Shown here in pieces: positions 61,387 through 64,000 of a DNA stretch of 64,000 nt (position 1 is its first letter; each line of letters opens with the position of its first letter). The translations under genes were made by a program, and so were the position numbers. This DNA is from an uncultured Steroidobacter sp. (GTDB taxonomy: Bacteria > Pseudomonadota > Gammaproteobacteria > Steroidobacterales > Steroidobacteraceae). The notes below the pieces were generated by a model, which was not told where the DNA came from, searched no databases, and was given only the letters and a program-made list of their open reading frames with translations. The stretch spans positions 1-64,000 of the forward strand of contig NZ_CALFXI010000004.1 of assembly GCF_937958065.1 (NCBI RefSeq). Reading direction: 5' to 3'.

Positions 61387-61472
61387 GGAAGTCTTACCCC
61401 GACCAGACGTCGCCATATTACTCAACGAATGCCTCGGCGGTAGTCGCAGGCACGTGAGCTGGCCGATGCGAC

Positions 61473-62570
61473 TCACTGGAGCACGGTCACGCCCGGGCCA
61501 AACGCGGACAACGCGCCGCTGCTCTCGACGCTGCCTTGAGCGCGCATCAGGCGCAGCTGCGCCTCCTGCATTTTCAGCTGGGCCTGCTGCTGCTTCTCGA
61601 TCGCGGTCCGCTGCTCGAACGACAGGTACGGCGCAATCGCATCGAGCATGCGCTGATTGCGCTTTCGCATCGCGTCCAGCTGGCGTTCCATGTTGCTGCC
61701 GTCGAAGGCGCCATTGCTCGCCAGGCGCGCCATGGCGGGGGCCGCGCCCCGATTTACGGCCGCCGAATATTCATCCGCTTCGGCCTGCTGCGCCTGGGCC
61801 AGCGCCTTGAGCATGGACTTGCTCAAATCCTCGTTGAGCGGCAAGCCGCTCGCCGCCAGCGTGTTGCGCATGTTGTCCAGCTCATAGCGCATGCCCATGG
61901 TGGATTGATATTCCTTCCATGCCTGCAGCCGGTCCTGGCCGAAGCGCGCGGCGATCTCGGCCTCGCTGCGGCGCTGATTCTCCTGGGCCTGCTCCGCAAT
62001 CTTGCGATGACGCTCCTGCCTGGCCGCCGGATCGCTGGCCTCCAGGCCATCCATCTCCCAGACCGGCTGCATCACCTCGCTGGTGCGCAGCTGCTGATCG
62101 GCGAGCAGATCGAAGAACTGTTCGGCCTGTTGCGGATCCAGGCCCAGCTCGGCAATCACCCCGGGATACTGGCGCGCGAAATTGGCTCGGGTCTGCACCC
62201 GCATCGCCTCGCGATATTCCGGATCCTGCATCAACTGGCGCTGGCGCTCGCGGTGCTCGCGAAACGCGCGCATGCGGTCGTCATGATTGGGCGGGCCCGG
62301 CAATACATTGGGGCCAGTGACGACAGCCACGGTCCTGGGCGTTTCCTGCGCCGGTGTGCCAGCCGCCGCGCGCGGGGGCTCGACCGATCGCTGTTCGAGG
62401 ATCAGTGGCGCAGTGGGTGCCGGTTGTTGCTGCTGGCCCTGCAGCGACGCGACCTGTGCCTGCAGCTCGGCGATCGTAGCCTCGCCCTCCTTCAGCTGTT
62501 TCACCAGGTGCAGGCTCAACAGGCCGAGGCCCAGCGACGAGGCCACCGAGATCAACACGACTTTGCTCAT
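61473..62570 (-). CDS. membrane-anchored coiled-coil protein
   Basis: A 365-residue protein with an N-terminal membrane anchor (VVLISVASSLGLGLLSLHLV) and a short coiled coil (LKEGEATIAELQAQVASLQG). A Pro-rich linker leads to a large helical domain rich in Arg, Glu and Gln. I do not recognise it beyond resemblance to uncharacterised envelope proteins of gammaproteobacteria. It lies 49 bases downstream of the DUF3014 protein on the same strand. Confidence 0.78.
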   Translation of the reverse strand: MSKVVLISVASSLGLGLLSLHLVKQLKEGEATIAELQAQVASLQGQQQQPAPTAPLILEQRSVEPPRAAAGTPAQETPRTVAVVTGPNVLPGPPNHDDRMRAFREHRERQRQLMQDPEYREAMRVQTRANFARQYPGVIAELGLDPQQAEQFFDLLADQQLRTSEVMQPVWEMDGLEASDPAARQERHRKIAEQAQENQRRSEAEIAARFGQDRLQAWKEYQSTMGMRYELDNMRNTLAASGLPLNEDLSKSMLKALAQAQQAEADEYSAAVNRGAAPAMARLASNGAFDGSNMERQLDAMRKRNQRMLDAIAPYLSFEQRTAIEKQQQAQLKMQEAQLRLMRAQGSVESSGALSAFGPGVTVLQ

Positions 62571-62619
62571 GATGACGCTCCTGTCTTCACTGACGCATGC
62601 CGCATGCAATGGCTGCGGC

Positions 62620-63414
62620 TTACTGCTTGGCGATCTCCTTGCGCAGCTCTCGCAGCTTGTCCTTGACGATGGCCGCGTTGGCGCTGCCCATGCGGATCAG
62701 CAGTTTCTGTCCCGACGACAGCCCTTCGAGCTCCGGATCGACGAACTCGAAGTTGACGCTGGGCCGCTTGAGCCTGATCGGGCCGGGCACCTCCGGGGTC
62801 GCGAGCAGATGATCGATCACCTCGACCAGCCGATCGTTGAAGTAGCGGTCCGGATAGCCCAGCGACACGTACGCTTCCTGGAACAGCGGGTAATACTGCT
62901 TGTACAGCGTCGCGATCTGCGCCGGGTCGGTGTTCTGCAGAATCTTGATGACCGGGTCGTAGCGGGCGTAGTTGGCGGCGCTGAGCGTGAACTCCTCGGT
63001 GTTGCCCTCGCGAGTCGCCGCCAGCTCTCCCCCGATCGGCTTCACCGGCCACATCTGCACCGCCGTTTTCTTGCGGGGCAGATTGTCGATGGTCACGACG
63101 GTGTGCCGGACGATGTTCTTCGGCACCAGGAACGGATCGAGCGCGCGCCCGAACACACCGCTCAACGACTCCTGCAGCGACGGATCGCTCTCAGCCAACG
63201 GCGGCAGCGGCTTCGGCGGCGGCGTTTCCTCCAATGGATTGCGCACCGGCGGCTCCGCCGCCGGTGCCGGAGTCTCGGGCACGCTGACCGCGGGCGTCTG
63301 GCTGGCCTGTTCGGCCTGGCGATGCGAACGCCCGTAGTAGAGTGCCGCGCCGATTGCCACCGCGACCACGACGGGAATCGCCCAGTACAGCCATTTCTTT
63401 GTGTCGTCTTCCAC
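62620..63414 (-). CDS. DUF3014 membrane protein
   Basis: A 264-residue protein with an N-terminal membrane helix (LYWAIPVVVAVAIGAALYYG) and a Pro-rich linker (about 38-75). The DUF3014 domain follows (SLQESLSGVFGRALDPFLVPKNIV to LIRMGSANAAIVKDKLREL). The domain probably lies in the periplasm, and the role of the family is unknown. It is the first gene of this part of the cluster, 47 bases downstream of the methyltransferase gene. Confidence 0.9.
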   Translation of the reverse strand: MEDDTKKWLYWAIPVVVAVAIGAALYYGRSHRQAEQASQTPAVSVPETPAPAAEPPVRNPLEETPPPKPLPPLAESDPSLQESLSGVFGRALDPFLVPKNIVRHTVVTIDNLPRKKTAVQMWPVKPIGGELAATREGNTEEFTLSAANYARYDPVIKILQNTDPAQIATLYKQYYPLFQEAYVSLGYPDRYFNDRLVEVIDHLLATPEVPGPIRLKRPSVNFEFVDPELEGLSSGQKLLIRMGSANAAIVKDKLRELRKEIAKQ

Positions 63415-63461
63415 GAGTGGCTCCTCGCCGCCAGGTCCGCTCAGTCAGTTCGCCGACCGGC

Positions 63462-64000
63462 TCATTGCGGCTTCTGAAACTTCAGCAGAAAGTTGTCGGC
63501 TTCGCCGATGGCCTGGTACTTGGCGCGATCCTGATCGCCCAGCGCCAGCGTCGGCGGCAGCGTCCAGACGCCCTTCGGATGATCCTTGGTGTCCTTGGGA
63601 TTGTTCAGCAGGTCGGAGCGGCTCACCAGCTTGAAGCCGGCCTTTTCCGCCAGCCCGATGGTGTAGTCCTCGCGCACATAGCCGTTGGCGGCCTTCGGAT
63701 CCTGCGGCTTGTCGGCCGGCGCGCGATGTTCCTCGACGGCCAGGATGCCGCCCGGCTTGAGCGCCTTGTAGAACGATGCGAACGCCTGTTCGGCCGTGCC
63801 CTGGCTCATCCAGTTGTGCACGTTGCGCGCAGTCAAGACCACATCGGCGGAACCGGCCGGCGCGGGCTCGAATTTGCCGGCACCGAAATCGCTGATCTTC
63901 ACCTTGCCATAACGCGCTTTGTCGCTGTCGAGCTTCTTCTGCCACGTATCCGCGGCAGCGGCAGCCCGCTCGCTGGAGGCGCGCGGCGCAATCGCCGTGT
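63462..64000 (-). CDS. class I SAM-dependent methyltransferase, 3' part
   Basis: The gene continues beyond the end of the window; the frame is open to base 64000. The visible C-terminal part shows a methyltransferase core: SADVVLTARNVHNWMSQG (motif II-like), ALKPGGILAVEEHRA (motif III) and a final FKLVSRSDLLNNP strand. It resembles the predicted exported methyltransferases (COG4798-like) that carry a signal peptide, but the N-terminus is outside the window. It may belong with the envelope cluster downstream. Confidence 0.88.
   Translation of the reverse strand, partial: TAIAPRASSERAAAAADTWQKKLDSDKARYGKVKISDFGAGKFEPAPAGSADVVLTARNVHNWMSQGTAEQAFASFYKALKPGGILAVEEHRAPADKPQDPKAANGYVREDYTIGLAEKAGFKLVSRSDLLNNPKDTKDHPKGVWTLPPTLALGDQDRAKYQAIGEADNFLLKFQKPQ

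Noticed and set aside
1..64000. CRISPR arrays, tRNA or rRNA genes, insertion sequences and prophage
   Set aside because: On reading both strands I saw no regularly spaced repeats, no tRNA-like cloverleaf sequence I could support, no transposase or integrase, and no phage genes.

Overview
The window is a high-GC, gene-dense piece of a bacterial chromosome, most likely from a gammaproteobacterium of the Steroidobacter/Nevskia type. This is inferred from overall gene content (AcvB/VirJ-MprF pair, many lipoproteins, autotransporter, OxyR-AhpCD, YajQ, DUF3014). No rRNA or tRNA gene is present to confirm it. I see no prophage, insertion sequence or CRISPR array, and most genes sit in tight same-strand operons with 1-4 nt overlaps.

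Layout. 1-1.1 kb: 3' end of a GGDEF-EAL protein. 1.06-8.4 kb (minus): a complete tryptophan operon trpE-G-D-C-F-B-A behind a textbook attenuator, with a leader peptide carrying three consecutive Trp codons, nested hairpins and a terminator; the leader mRNA may be leaderless. 8.7-15 kb: orphan sulfate-binding protein, conserved hypothetical, ABC exporter, DMT transporter, TerB/DUF697-like protein and DUF4168 protein. 15.1-20.3 kb (minus): DODA-type dioxygenase, a small protein, and an AcvB/VirJ-MprF lysyl-phosphatidylglycerol pair. 20.7-30.3 kb (minus): a sulfate ABC transporter operon (cysA, lipoprotein sbp, cysT, cysW) that runs by a 4-nt overlap into a membrane histidine kinase and its response regulator, followed by an FAD oxidoreductase and a second, near-twin response regulator. 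CysA carries an extra C-terminal domain that looks like a universal-stress-protein fold.

30.4-41 kb: HerA-like ATPase, host-attachment family protein, OmpA-like and DUF4398 lipoproteins, TlpA-like lipoprotein, DUF3667 membrane protein, Gfo/Idh/MocA oxidoreductase, YajQ, type II NADH dehydrogenase and NUDIX hydrolase. 40.7-43.5 kb: AhpD and AhpC divergent from OxyR, with a perfect ATAG-N7-CTAT half operator between them, then a PCu(A)C copper chaperone. 43.5-49.6 kb: a lipase-like hydrolase, then a three-gene 2-oxoacid:ferredoxin oxidoreductase cluster with a GltD-like FAD/Fe-S partner.

49.5-51 kb (minus): a RES/Xre toxin-antitoxin pair with an inverted-repeat operator, next to a shortened DUF559-like gene. 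51.6-64 kb: SDR enzymes, a secreted caspase-like protease in a two-gene operon with a PKD-type autotransporter, a lipoprotein hydrolase, a GlpQ-type phosphodiesterase, an alpha/beta-hydrolase pseudogene remnant, an Ig/FN3 secreted protein, an uncharacterised envelope cluster, and the 3' part of a methyltransferase that runs off the window.

The most unusual units are the sulfate transporter/two-component operon with its fused CysA domain, the caspase-autotransporter pair, and the apparently leaderless trp leader.
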